A stretch of DNA of 64,000 nucleotides from Ascaris suum (lineage: Eukaryota; Nematoda; Chromadorea; Rhabditida; Ascarididae): positions 7,227,300 to 7,291,299 of the forward strand of contig CM024179.1 of assembly GCA_013433145.1 (NCBI GenBank). The letters run 5' to 3'. The translations under genes were made by a program, and so were the position numbers. Below are positions 36,701 through 49,579 of this stretch, piece after piece; position 1 is the stretch's first letter; every line of letters starts with the position of its first letter. The notes beneath the pieces are model-generated. The model worked only from the letters and a program-made list of their open reading frames with translations, made no database searches and had not been told where the DNA came from.

Positions 36701-39700
36701 TAAATGCAATTTTTCGATAGATTTATAAGAACTTATTCGTATGAAATTCCATATGACCACACTCTCCTTCATTCTCTCGTCATGCGATCGCAGTTCTTTA
36801 TTAATTAACATTGATTACCAAATAAATTGGTGAAATATTAATCGAATTTATAATTCATTAAGTGGACCAACACCATAATATTAATTACTAATACTGATAT
36901 TACTATTAACTTTAATAATAAAATCAATCGAAAGGTCAACCCATACAACAGGAAATCTAATCGAAACTAATTGCTTTTAAAAGAAAAAAAAAAATTTCTC
37001 CAATCTATAAAACGCGGATCAGTGCTCGATCGAATGAACTGATATACGATTCGAAAAAACATATTTCAAAAGAATCGGAAAATAACATTCCTCATTGCAA
37101 ATAAAAGTGGAACTAAATCCACGAACATGACGTGGACTATGCAGCAGGATGGCTAGTGTGCAAATATATTAGCCACAATTGTGCAATGTTTGTGCTTGCC
37201 GCAGCTACACGCTCACCCTGCCTAGATAGTTCCAGTATTACTTTCTTACCCCTCCCGCCTTCCCCTTCCCCCCACATCCTTCCTTTCCCTAACTCTGTTC
37301 ACCAATAGCAGTGACCATCCACACCGCTCACTGTTGATCACATCACGTTATACAGATCAAACCAAATGAACCTAGTACAAAGTGAAGTGCCATGAGCGTA
37401 CCTCATCAAGTGGGAGAACCTCGAGGACTTCACATGGAGATGAGTTGCCTTCCTCTTCGAAGGTGCTGTTAACCACATGAACGAAACTCATTAAACGCCA
37501 AGTAGACAACTGAAGCAATGATAGGCCACAACGGTTTATTTCTCTATGAATGTAATGAACAAAATGACGAAACGTTATCATAAACCGCAGAAAATCAACC
37601 TGCTCTACCTCTATCATCACATATTTAGCAGAGTGGTGTAAAAGCAAAGGTGTTAGAGCTGTTGCAGCTTGAAAGAAAGCAATGCATGTGGTCCACAGTA
37701 TCTGTCGTCAATACTACTTGAACACAGACATCCTCATCCTCTGCATTCCTTGACGCACTCCACTATGCCACTTACTACCTCTAAAACCCCGAACCCATCA
37801 CAGCGTGAAGATTAACCTGTACAGTGCTTCGCCTTCTAACAGATCTGTTCGCTACTTCCGACTTCCGTTCCATGTTTCTTCCCTTTCTTCCCTAGTTAGT
37901 GCAGGTGGCGTTCCGTTGTAGCGCATTTCATAGCGTATCTGCTTCAACGTTCGTTTCCTTATTTTTCCTCTTTCCGTAATGCCTTTAAAATGCGAAACTC
38001 TCCGCTCTCAAGAGATCTTACCTCTAGCGCGTGCCACATATCTGCCACGAGTTCGATACTCATGTTAGACAAAACCATACAATTCCACCAAGTTTTGCAG
38101 CATAGTTCAAGTTATGTTCGTCAAATAAATGCATAATCTCCCTAAGTTTCACAATGAACAAAACCCTTCGCTATGCCTATAACGGAATCTTACGCTCACT
38201 GTTCTTTTAGCAAAAAGTGTGGGTGAAACAACTTCCGGATCCCGTGACATGAAGCAACTTTATATTCGTATCAGTCAAGTGAGTTGGAAGAATCTTTTGA
38301 TTAAACGAGACCCTCCCCCCCCCCCCCCATTCTCAGAAAAGAAAACCACTGCTTTTGAGGAGGAAAGTGGAAGGGAACTGCAACCTCTGGCCACCTCCCT
38401 TCATGATTCTGTTTCTAACTACCTTTGAAACATCCTTTGAATTTTGCGCACAACAGTGTCGCTGATCCAAACTGCTCCTTAAGTCTTCCACGCTAAATGC
38501 AGCCATCTACGAACGAAGACTCTATCTCTACATTGCATCACCACACATCGTGAAAAATGCAAAATGCGCCTTTGACGAGGTAATAACCAATTTCAGGTTC
38601 ATCCTTCGCTTCATTGCTACGGTTAACTTTTTGACACAAACACTTCAACCCCTCACTTTATAGCATCACAGCGAAACGTACTGCCCATATAGTTCAAAAC
38701 CACATTTGGAATTCACTTCTCAGCCACTTTACATAATATGCATGAAAATAACTGACCTTATTGCCAAGTGGCAAGAGCATCTGCTCTAAGCCGACGTCAC
38801 GCGTCACCGGATAAGGCCCTACTCCATAGCACAGGGCTCAGCTTCTCATTGATCATGCATCCAGATTACCAAAAACTCTACCAAGAACTTTCAGTTCTTC
38901 CCATTATTACCACACACCATCAGCAAATCAAAAGTCACCATAAGTCGGCAATTAGCAGGCTTGGTTAAGGATGCAAGAGTAACAGTCAACTTATTACGAG
39001 GTGGGAAAGCGCATCACAGCAACTGGCACAATATACGCTTTTTGCAGTCCCGTTAAACAAACCAATCGTTGTCGTAAATTTCCGAAACTTAATATAAAAA
39101 TAGACGCTATCGTCCACTCACAGATTAAGGAATCATCTACTCGGTACTAATATTCTAGAAAAGATTCGTTGTTCAAGTCCAGGCGAGTAATAAAATGCAG
39201 GTCGACCGACGCAACGCGCAATCTGGCCAATATAAAACGCAAGCAGGTTCTTAAGCAGCCTTAACTGCCATAATAACCTTGAGAAACAGGTAGATCCACC
39301 TGAATGTATACCCGCTAAACCCACCTGAATTTATAACGTTATTCCACACCTTTTCTGCTTTCACTTTCTTTCATTTTTCAGACTTTCATATTCAGTATAC
39401 TTAACCTAGTTCTTTCGTTTCGTTACCTCAAGGGGCCAGCAAAAGCGGATATCCCCCATTATATAAGACACGAACTATTCAGACTGAAAGCTGGTACAAA
39501 ATATCGGCCTGAGGTACTTCACCATACCTATCGAATTTCGCAATTGTAATTGCAGTGGTTACTTCCCTTTTGGAACTACTATATAAAGAGACAGACAGGC
39601 GGGCAGACAAACGCACAGACACGACATTACCTTAATGCACTAACTGCACAAGAGAAAATCGCAAGAAGCATTTCAATTGCGTACGTAATACCTGCATGAC

Positions 39701-41114
39701 ATTAAAGTTTTATAGCATAATTGAGTAAAACAAATGTCAGGCGACAATGTGCATCCGTAATCGACTAAAAACGATTCAAAGTAGACTTTTGGGAGAGTCG
39801 CTCTCAACTCTCTTGCGATAAAAAGTCGACGATAAAAGAGACAAATACTCACTGCTCAAAAAATTCATTTGTTCGCACGAGTTATAACACCAAAAATAAC
39901 AACAACGCACAAAATGATACATAAAAATACATATTGTAAACTTTTGTCGCTCGAAGTTCTCAGGATCAAGCTCACGCTCAGGCTCAAAATTCAAATAAAC
40001 TTCAGCCTGCCAACGTTTACAACATGGTCATAGAAAAACGTCAAAGCGTGCTTGCAGAGATCGCACTTTCCACATTCCAACTATACAATACACAGAATAA
40101 AAATATTTACGGCTCAGGTGTCAAATACAACGCATAACCTGTGGATTAAACTCGAACAACAAAAAAGGTGAAGTCAACGTAAAACAGAATGAAAACATTG
40201 TAGTACTTTTGAATGAAAATGGAACTCACATACCGTATTCCCTCCAATAATGCCCCACTCTCCGCTGTATTTAAAAACCTTGGAAGAAACATGCCCTTCA
40301 ATAACCCGCAACTCCTCTCTTTTACTCCGTGGTATTTGGAATGTGACTTGTTCTCATAGGTCCGAAAGGATTAATACTGATGCTACATTTCGTCAAATAT
40401 AGATAACAAAAATAAGCCATGTTCAAGTATCCCCCCTTCTAAATTGTGGAACATTAATAAGTCCGAGGTTTTATCAGAAGCAAAACAATATGTCATCTCC
40501 CTGCCATTACCTGCTCATTTTCTGCCCTTTACCTCAAGTGTAAGCGTTAAGACTGCCAAAACTCCCTTTCCTCGCACTCTCCCCCTTCGATCAGAAGTTC
40601 GTCTATTATTATTTTACTGCGTCACTTAGGCATTTGAAACATTTGATTTCCATCAAGCTGAACTCCATTATTTTCTTAACTCCTTAATTTACCAGTGATG
40701 GAGTACCATACCTAGCAAGTATAGGCTCATAGCTACTCAAAAAGTATATTCAACACGTTACTCTCTCAATGAGAACGGTCATTTCTGAAAGCATTAAATA
40801 ATTCGTTCGAGGTAGAAAATAGCCGAGGCAAATGAAACCTACGAATTTCTGGATAGCGATTGTGAATATAAAATCCGTGAACCAAACGAATATACGCATT
40901 TGTTAAGGACCACCTCAGTTATCGCCTCAACGCCTCTTCTCCGTTGCCGATCTGTGGCATGAAAACGATATCGAAACCATCGAAAAAATGGAGATGAATG
41001 GGTAAGTAGTCAAGGGAGGGGGGAGGGGGGGTGAAGCGGGGCCTACTGAAAATATAATACCCGACCTAATACCTAAAGGAACTTGGTATCTGCATCTGCA
41101 TCTGCTATATTTGA
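33794..41114 (-). CDS. Unrecognised 12-exon gene with Cys-rich C-terminal part
   Basis: Not recognised. Exons, 5' to 3' on the minus strand: 41114-41073, 40352-40234, 40006-39942, 39222-39148, 38058-38022, 37509-37402, 36415-36350, 35974-35939, 35246-35203, 34900-34745, 34204-34085, 33830-33794. Every adjacent pair agrees in phase and the chain stays open to a TAA, giving about 300 residues with the N-terminus missing. Segments include VTFQIPRSKREELRVIEGH, EVYLNFEPERELDPENFERQ, FEEEGNSSPCEVLEVLPLDE, a small KKEENVVDEIRQ exon, a Cys-rich stretch (SVCLYDAEEGECMYD then LCDTC) and a helical tail (ETYRILEKKVDSLDEDYVEA). The four cysteines in two pairs could bind zinc, but no known domain is evident. 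Some donors are weak (GTTTAC, GTGGAT, GTACTG). It lies about 0.9 kb downstream of the MYND gene on the same strand, so a shared nematode operon is possible. An extra open exon at 38250-38194 (MSRDPEVVSPTLFAKRTVS) does not fit the phase. Confidence 0.55.
36010..36090. repeat. Purine-rich tract
   Basis: About 80 bp of almost pure A/G on the plus strand, inside an intron of the minus-strand gene; it would be a long polypyrimidine run in that transcript. Confidence 0.7.
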
Positions 41115-42041
41115 CTGCAAGATAGAGTCTCAATTATTCCAACGAAAATGCCGCAAATGCAAAGAAAAAGGTGGCGACCAACACCTAAGTCACATAGTGT
41201 AATGAAGAAGGAGGATAGCACAAATTTTTTGAAATGAAGTTTCCTCATCAAGGAATGAATGATACGATCTCTTCTAATATAAAGCTTGGGTTTTTCTGTA
41301 TCTTCAATCAATCAAATGGCTAACACCAACTTCTAAGACAATAAATAGCGGAAAATGAGTAGAAACGTAGAGGAGTTCTTCGGAAAAAGTGAGGAGGGGT
41401 GAAAGGACTGATATCGAGCAAAAATTTCGACACTCGCCTCATCATGTATTTAAAAATTTCTGCAAAGATGCCTATATTTAACAATCTTTTTCTAATATCC
41501 AAAAAAAAAAATTACTCGAGAAATAAACTAACTATGGAAAATTCTTTTCTCTCTCCCCCCCCCCCCCCCCATCCACCTCCCACTATTTTGCCTCTAGTAT
41601 ATCGTCACCTATGAATATATAAAAATATTTAAAGTTCGAGAATAATCTTTTCTTCATTCACAACCATTATCAATTTTGCTTCAGATTTTTCCACATTTTC
41701 TAATGTAAAGAAAAATTGTATAAATTATTTGAAGGAAACAGCACCAACGATTATTATTCTTCATACCCGAAATTTAAAAAAAATTAATAACATTGACCAA
41801 CGCGTTTATTAAAATGCCCCCTAGAAATGAAAGACACGAGCACAAGAAATTTTTTAAGAAAAACCCTATCCTCATCGATATCTTTCCATTCGTCCTCTCC
41901 CTCCCCACCTCCTCGACCGTTCCTCATTTGCGTACTACAACGGAAAGGTCTCGAATACCAACATATATTAATTTAAACAATAATTGCCCTTTCTAGAGTT
42001 CCATATAAGGCCTGTTGCAAGCAGCACGCTCACAACATTCA
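41115..42041. other. Intergenic stretch between two minus-strand genes
   Basis: Holds a poly(C) run at 41555-41570 and no accepted exon. Missing 5' exons of the 33.8-41.1 kb gene should lie here if that gene is complete. Confidence 0.5.
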
Positions 42042-42568
42042 CTACTGTTGGTTTGCTTGACCAGCGGTATTGTTCTGCTTCTTTCTTCGGCAATATTTGC
42101 GATGTGTGGCCCAGTGACTCTGTTGACATTCCACGCTACAGTAGGCTGTATTCCAACAACAATGATAAATTGCTTCCGCTTCGCACTGCCAGCACCTATA
42201 AATTAACAATATCCACCGAGGGACTGCACTTCTCTGCAAGCATTTCCCCAACTCTTCCACATCAATGCTGAAACGAAGCCGGTACGGAGCTTCGTTGCAG
42301 TTCCTGCACAATGAGACTCACCTCAACAGTCGGCGTTGCTCGAAGCAGAACAACAGTCCGACAGGCACAGCTCTATGAGCTGGACATCTCAATTAAATGT
42401 TTCATTTATGGCCGTAATTCGTTTTAACGTTTAATAAATTAGCATACAGCTGCAAAATAGCAGAAAAAAAAGAAATACTTCTAACTCGCACCCTTTTATT
42501 CTTGGTTGTTGTAGAGTTTCTATTCAAAGGAAGCTGGAAAACCGGAGGGAAAAACATTACATGTATGC

Positions 42569-42640
<72 letters not shown>

Positions 42641-45275
42641 GATCTCTGTTCTCAATTCAAACATGCACCTATACTTATTACCAATGTTAATCTGAGACCA
42701 CTTATGTACCATCAATCCGGCCAAAGATGCTTTTGAGGAAGGAACACCACTTACCATTGCTTCTTCTTACAGTTCGATATCTCCTTCCTGTGTTTCTCCG
42801 ATAGTTTTGCCAGTTCGGCCTTCAAAGATTCGCGGTACTTCTGCTCGAGCTCGGCCCTGTAATCGAACCTCACCCAATGAAGGCTTCAAAACCACCATCA
42901 TTTAATCATTTCTCACTCTGCGAACGTTTTAATGCTTCTGTTGTTCCCTCCTCCCTATTAAAGTTGCAATTTCAACTCAAAATTTTCTCAAATTCAGGTT
43001 AGAATCCATTCAAGTGGAATTCAGTAAAATTTGAGAGAAAAGGCGGGAATTAATTAGAGAATAACTTCAAAAAATGAAACAAAAAATAACAAACGAAGTC
43101 CCAGGCATTTACAGTTTCAATCTCTTCTCAAGATTTACTTCTCCGATTTATTTGTCGAAGATACATCAAATTTCCTCGAAAATACCTCATTTTTCATGAG
43201 TAGAGTAAAATAAGACCAATTTCATTTAAACACATAAAAGCTGTTAAACCATGTCCAGTGCATGAAATTTTACACTATAGAATTGAAAAAAAAAAGCCAG
43301 TTGGATGCTGTTGGCGCAAGGCGAGCTAGATAGCGTTCTCAGGGATAAGTGGTGTGCTCTTCTGAAAATGAAAGGTAACTACTGCTTCATCCTGCTAATG
43401 TTTTGTCCTTATTTTCATCCCACAAAGATTAACAACTGTAAAAACTTAAATCATTTACTAAAAAATAAACCTTGCATTGTCATATAAAACGTGACATCAT
43501 ATATTAAAAGATCAGTCAAAATACAGAAATACAAAACAAAATATGCAAATTTAGCAGTTCCTCACTTATTTCTTTTGTAAATTCTCTAATAATCATTAAA
43601 ACGAGAGAGCAACTCTTTAAATAACAACAAAACAACAAAGAACTCTTTGCCGTTTGCCAGTGAAATTTTTGGTATCACTATCCGCTATACTTTACTACAA
43701 ATGAAGCTCTGGCCATTTCGAGGCACCTGATTTCATGCATAATTCTCAATAAGCTCATTAATTGCCTGAAGCGGCGAATTACTGGCACTTCTCATGAGAC
43801 ATTTACAATTCGCAAGCGAAAGTTTTTGTATTAAAATATGGTTATTTAAATTGAAACCGTCATAGAGTATATTTTAAATCCGTATCTTAGAGGAAGTGGA
43901 TGAGGATACAGGAAGGAGATAAAAGCACAGCGATAAATTTAAAGACTCTCGCACATGGCTTTAAGCGAAACTAAATGCGATCAAACGGTAACATTTCAGG
44001 ACAATATTTCTACCGACTCTTTTACGTTATTGAATGGTCCAGGTGAAAAAAGAAACAAACCTAGTTGTGTCGAGCTCATCCTTAAACTGTGTGAGAAGTT
44101 CCGTTCGAATCTTCTGTTGATCAGAGAGGAATTCTTGATGCAGCTGTAAAACAAACATTACTTACTGCGATAGTGGGATATTTCTCGATTTTCGATGATT
44201 GTAAAAATTGTTGGTAGGAAAATAATGAGAAATTGCTTAAAAATATTTTCACCATCTCTTTCATCAGAACTTTCATTTCTTGCTGCAAAAAATTTCAATA
44301 CGACGTTTAAACAGCCTTAGTTTAGCCTTTAGGATGAACCATTTGATTGCGCTATGGTCACTAAAGAAAAGTGATATGCAATCAACATTAGTGAAGCAGT
44401 AAAAATGTTTCATATACCCAAACGTGATCCTATAAATGATTGCCCACAAAAAAATCAACGATAAAAGAATTTTTATCTGAAGGCCGCCGATGGGTAATTC
44501 CAGATTGTCGCCTTTTTACAATGGCGTGCAATGCGAAGCCAAATTCTGAACGGCGATGGGTTCGATCGAGGTGATTTCATTAACAACATCAAGCACCGAA
44601 ATGCGACGACGTCAACGATAGACCATATATAGCGGTGCTGAACTTATGGATCGGCGCTTTATCGCCGTATTTTCACAACCATAACCCCCCCCCCCCTCCA
44701 CCTAATTTATAACTCCCCACACTATCTCTTTTGAAGAGCAAAGCGTTTTTACACAAAAAAAATTCATATGAATAATGGAAGACATGAAAAAGATGGCTAG
44801 ATACCGCCCAGCAACAATCCTTTCAAGAGTCTTATGAGCCTTCAGCATCTGCCGCAGAGTTTAAATGGACACGTTCTGAAAAGAACTGAGATCGAAACAT
44901 CGTGCACTAGAGCTATTAGACTAACCCTTTCAGTCATTTCGACTAGCAACTTCTCTCGACTCTGCTGATAATCGGTTAACCAATGCCGTTGAAGATCCAT
45001 GATCATGCGCTTCATACGATCATCAAGTACCCAATGCTCATCGTGCATCTCACCTTCACCTTCCACTACAAGCATACCCTCTTCGACCGGTTGATGATGT
45101 CCGGTATCTTTGTGTACTACATCCTTCACCTCGTTCATCATCTTCAATACCACTTCTCAAACCGTTTCTGCTATCATATACGACTGCAAAATAATAACTT
45201 GAATTATTCAGCAAATTAATATGTATCACCTGAGGAATACCTGTGATAAAACAGGTTGCCAATTCTTTAAAACGT
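42042..45275 (-). CDS. Coiled-coil protein with C-terminal MYND zinc finger (ZMYND8/ZMYND11-like)
   Basis: Five exons join in phase on the minus strand: 45275-45230, 45183-44926, 44143-44061, 42856-42755, 42195-42042. They code about 210 residues. The last exon holds a complete MYND finger: [13 protein letters not shown], then [20 protein letters not shown], with all Cys/His ligands (CxxC, C, CxxxC, H, C). The preceding exons are charged and helical ([53 protein letters not shown]), so a coiled coil runs into the finger. The [12 protein letters not shown] signature and the KKKQW lead-in are typical of ZMYND8 (RACK7) and ZMYND11 (BS69); nematode BRA proteins are related. In that family the finger binds PxLxP-type motifs in nuclear corepressors. 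One in-frame TGA sits at 45157-45159 in an otherwise open exon. The first intron here is only 46 nt. Upstream exons (bromo, PHD or PWWP domains) were not found; the N-terminus is missing. Confidence 0.85.
42571..42639. repeat. (TA)n microsatellite
   Basis: About 34 uninterrupted TA repeats in the last intron of the MYND gene. The IYIYIY open frames here are repeat artefacts. Confidence 0.97.
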
Positions 45276-46267
45276 CTAAAATAATCTCGAACCCTATTAA
45301 AATTCATCGATTTGGCAATATTTTTATGAATTAATTGAAACGGCAATCACGTCAAATATTTAGCCACTCATAAGACCACAAATAAACGTTGCCACGAAGC
45401 TTTCTGGGTACTTCGGATCTGTTTTCCCATAGATTTTCTCTATTTTTTTTTCTATGTTAGTTGGAAATTTCAATCTTCATAGCAAATGTTAAGTTTTATA
45501 TGAAGCGAGACTACAACGTTTTGAAAGGTAATCATACTACTGCATAATATATATTTTAATAATAAAGTGAGAAAGAAGAGTAGATAAAATTTCTGAACGA
45601 ATGCTGTTATCGATCGATCGCAAAATGAAAAGGAAAATTAATGTGAGAAGAAAAAATGTGCCACACATAGCCCCCTCCCCCCTCCCTTTCTCTCTTCCAA
45701 AAAAAAACCTAAGGCACTTATTATTTCGCCTATTTTAAAGGGTTTCTGGATATTGCCAAGAATGTATCTTATAACATACTATTAAAAACTCAGAGAAATG
45801 AGTTTAAAAAACTATAAAGACTACATCCAAATAGGTTTTCCTCAGCTCTTTTGAAGTAGAATGTATTCAGATGTTTCAGTGATAAACAAACGAGAACAAA
45901 AATCGCACAAATAAGAGGTAATCAGCACAAAAAAAAATGCATTGCGGGTGATTAATACCGTTCACCTAAATCCATTTCGGAATTACCAAAGCGCATGCAA
46001 TAAGTAAGGATAAAATCGTATCCTATCAAAACTGATATAGTGAATGAAGTGACCAGATAGACTGCATTGAGGATGATGAATATCGATATGCACAAGAAAG
46101 TATGCCCACTAATTATTAGGTGATTGATCGGTTAGCAAGATGATTGAAAATAAAGCTATCTACGTGAATAACCACATAAACGCTAATTCAATATGCAAAT
46201 TAGAGAAGTCAAATATTGAGCAAATTATTGATGCTATGTGCATTTACAACATCCAGTATGAATCCAG

Positions 46268-46450
46268 AAATTCGTTGGAGTAATAGCTTCCCTCTTCCCC
46301 TTCCCTCCGCTTGATTCAATTCAAGGGGACCATCCAAAAATTCGTTGATACAATTGCATCCCCCAATTGAGTTTAATGAGAAAATTCAGAAATTCGTTGT
46401 TACAGGAGGAGTCCTCCCTCCTTCCCCCCTCCCCAATTCAATTTCAGATC
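46268..46450. repeat. Diverged three-copy repeat (~60 bp)
   Basis: Three blocks each start with a variant of CCA(A/G)AAATTCGTTG and continue with a pyrimidine-rich CCTCCC segment and AATTCAA-like sequence. Confidence 0.6.
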
Positions 46451-47923
46451 CAGGGCACTTTCAAGTAGCAAACAAAACCCAGAAAAAAAAAGCCCAACGT
46501 CAAAAGCGCTCTACCAATGCGCTTCACTACTATCCCACGACAACGAAAGCGTTATCTTCATTGCGCTACGATCAATACCGTGTCACCCCCATTTTGCCGC
46601 GTGCATTTATACGCGGCACCACCGTAATCATGTCATACGGTAACCGTAATTTGAACACTTTGAATTGCCACCAATTATAAAACACTACTAAAATAGCGTT
46701 ATTCAAGTTCTTTTATGAATATTGAAGAGAAAATAAAACATTTGTGAGAAAATTAACTAAAACTCATAAATGAAGTAAAATGCTATCAGAATTGGAGAAA
46801 TATTTGGAGATGAAGAGGAATAACTTCGGTGTTGCTGTTTTGGCGCATTCCGGTCAATCGAAAATAAACTGAATATCGTTATAATTTTGTGGATAAATGG
46901 CTGCGTAGCGAGATTTTACGTTTCTTCAACAAAACAGCATCACATCCTAATAGCAACGGAAATGATTTTCTCTACGATACAACGAAGATCACATGTTTAC
47001 GCGATATTGTTGTAGGTGGTCTTTGATCGGTTCTGGATTTACTCTCAACGATTTTTGCCTTGGTTTTTTTTTTGTTGAATGTTTATCATTCAATATTTAT
47101 GAGTTCTTAGAGCACGCTATGCTATAGTTTATTGATAAAAGAATTTCCTCGCCATTTGTCTATTCATTGTTTGCTTTGCTTATATACAATTGCAATTACT
47201 TCTATTATATTTTCCGTTTGTATTTTGTAATATTTGCAGTGTTTTATCACTCATTGAAATGTAATTAAAATGACTCTGTTGTGGAGCGTGACGTTGCATT
47301 CTCTGTTATATAGGTGACGTATATCCTTTATCATCTACTTCCCTGTACTGCATATCGTCTGTTTATGATTTGTAATGCTGTCTTGATGACCACTGACCAG
47401 AATCGTAAGCTGTTTTTTATGAGAGAGGAGGTACTTGCAGTTGGGGAGAGGGGAGCGGAGGGACTTGCAGTTGGAAAGAGGGGGGGGGGGGCAGGTTTCT
47501 TCTCAAGGTGAAGAAATTCTTTACAGTCGATCTTTTCCGGCTTCCTGTGTAAGGGTCTATCGCTTATTTTATGATCGGATTTCAAAAAGCTATTGAAGCG
47601 CGAGCAGTCGATGGACAACGCATAAGCGCTTGCGAGATATTGCGTCCATAAAGCGATTATCCCATCATAATAACTACAAAACGACAAATTTTTTTTTTAC
47701 TTTGTTTGTATTTTTCTGCTTTGTTATGCTGGCTTTTTTTTATATTTCTTGAATTTCTCTTTATTGTTATCGTCTCTGAGTTGTTTGCATCCAGCTATTA
47801 TTCGAGACATCGCTAAGATTCACCTCTAAAACCAATTTAGGTGGTTCTCTGTCGTTGCGCATCGATATTCTTACTCACAAACCGTCTCGTAGGTAATACT
47901 CTGATTGACTTGAACGAATATTT

Positions 47924-47933
47924 TCCTTTACAG
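47924..47933 (+). promoter_or_regulatory. Likely spliced-leader acceptor
   Basis: A pyrimidine-rich run ending CCTTTACAG lies one base before the ATG at 47935. That spacing is typical of nematode trans-splice sites and sets the start of the small gene. Confidence 0.6.
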
Positions 47934-47934
47934 G

Positions 47935-49422
47935 ATGCGATCAATTGCTGCACTATCCCGTCTTGCATATCGACGATCTATGTTTGTGCTTTCACGACGA
48001 TTCGCACATGGACATGAAGTGCGCAAAAATTTGCCAATTTAAGAGTTGGAAGAAGAATCTAAAAGGCCGATAGTCAACTCTGTGCCCGATATGAAATATT
48101 TAGTGCTTTTCGTAACTGTGATCTTTACTGTAACATTTCGTTATTTGTTAAGTATTCATACCATAGGTTTAACTTTCTTTTCTTGCGGCTTGTTTCAATC
48201 TTCGATAAGACAGCCGATCCTCTTATCTATCGCCGTTAGCGCTTCGGAAAATTTCCTTCCGGAAAAGGCGTATCGGAAAATTTCCTTCCCTGTATACTAG
48301 CTTATCTTATTGAATGAATGTGTCAAGTTTTGTTATTTTTGAATTTAAATAGTCAGTTTATTTTCTAAAACTTTTCAGCTAAAAAAAAAACTCTATGTTA
48401 CAGCTGAAATGGAATAATCTGTCATTACTTAGTAAAATATTACGTAATTTGTTATTTAAAATGAATAGAAATTCAATATTTCTTTTCGGCCCGATTTTGA
48501 ATCTTTGGGATTTTTATTGTTGCGACGAAATTAATCGGTTATTTTCAGCACTGATCAATTTTCAGGTGATGAATCCTGGTCCACCAGTGACTCTCGACTA
48601 TATGCCGATACCATACAAGCCTTATAAAACTGTTTACAATGAATTACAAACTAAATTCAATAAATATCTCGCTATATCTGCAACGCTACTCATCGTCTCA
48701 TTAACGCTGGTGAGACTTGAATTAAAAGTTCCTTTATCTGGCTAATTAGAAATACCTCTAACCTATACTCGTGTAATCATTTTTCAGCGTCGTTTTAGAA
48801 AAATCCGGTTTATATAGACGATGATCCGAATATCGATATTGCAGATGCTTCTTAATTTGTTAAAAACATTACTGTAGGTAAAATTTAAGTATTTCTGTAT
48901 GCAAGAAAGAGGTGCCAGCAGCTGTTAAGCATTACCTGTAGGTAAGATTTATCACCGATATGTGCACTAGATTTCACTAGATCACCGATAGTTTTCACTA
49001 GATTTATCACCACTAGTTTTCAACATGCGAACTTTCTAAAACTATACATATTGTTTTATTATGAGAATTAAAGATTTATTAATGGTGGAAGTTTTTTTGC
49101 TTCATAACGAAATCAAATCGGTGGCAATTGTGGCCATTGGTAATATTACATTTCTATTGTATTTTAAACTTGGTCTTGGTAATTATGCAGTTAATAAATG
49201 AGCAAACAGCGTAACGGTGAAAAACTATCAAAAGTGGAAATTAAAATAAAGCTTCAAACGGTATAATAATAATTAACCTAAGCCTTTGGCTTTGGTTGAT
49301 GCCCATTCATGTTTAAACCATCTGTACATATTTAAAGACTTTCTTTTTAGGCGATTTCTGAAGATGTATTCGCAGTTGAAGCACTTCGTCCACCGCTCAG
49401 TTATCGTATTCGAAATAAATAG
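47935..49422 (+). CDS. Small mitochondrial inner-membrane protein (OXPHOS-type)
   Basis: Three exons, 47935-48018, 48566-48709 and 49351-49422, join in phase 0 and code 99 residues ending at TAG. Exon 1 is a classic mitochondrial presequence, rich in Arg/Ser/Ala with no acids until its end (MRSIAALSRLAYRRSMFVLS, then RRFAHGHE). Exon 2 starts MNPGPPVTLDYMPIPYKPY and ends in a single hydrophobic segment (YLAISATLLIVSLTL). Exon 3 ends EALRPPLSYRIRNK. Targeting peptide, one membrane span and a short basic tail fit an accessory subunit of a respiratory complex. The look is familiar from nematodes, but I cannot name the subunit. The donor of intron 1 (GTGCGC) is weak; reading on instead gives a stop seven residues later at 48040. 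Confidence 0.75.
48945..49022. repeat. Short interspersed direct repeats in intron 2
   Basis: CACTAGATTT, ATCACCGATA and CACTAG recur several times in about 75 bp. Confidence 0.6.
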
Positions 49423-49579
49423 ACGTGATGAGGCATCATCATATCACTGGATACCGATTTTTTTTCATTCTGTCATCAAGCGAATATGCATAGGGCAAAT
49501 TGAACATTTTATATTTCATGGAGTATGTAGAAGTGGTGAGATTTTAACTTTTGTTCTTTGTAATTAGATGAATTGTGCT

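Larger units (their letters stand above)
45276..47933. other. Mostly non-coding stretch
   Basis: Should contain the missing 5' exons of the MYND gene but no phase-consistent exon was accepted. The minus-strand open frame 47687-47540 (containing ALWTQYLASAYALSIDCSR) has coding-like composition and is a candidate exon, unproven. Confidence 0.4.

Noticed and set aside
39160..39190. B-box-like GTTCAAGTCC suggesting another tRNA
   Set aside because: No acceptor, D or anticodon stems can be folded around it, and it overlaps a phase-consistent minus-strand exon.
41105..41311. Minus-strand frame starting IEDTEKPKLYIRRDR as an exon
   Set aside because: An in-frame TGA just upstream and no acceptor before it; its only use would need a weak GTATCA donor.
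42502..42757. Open frames rich in Ile-Tyr at the TA repeat
   Set aside because: Translation of the (TA)n microsatellite in two frames, not a protein.
48799..48855. Possible third exon of the mitochondrial-type gene (acidic tail)
   Set aside because: In phase, but its acceptor is poorer than that of 49351-49422, and the latter's RPPxSYRxRNK ending fits better. Kept only as a possible alternative end.
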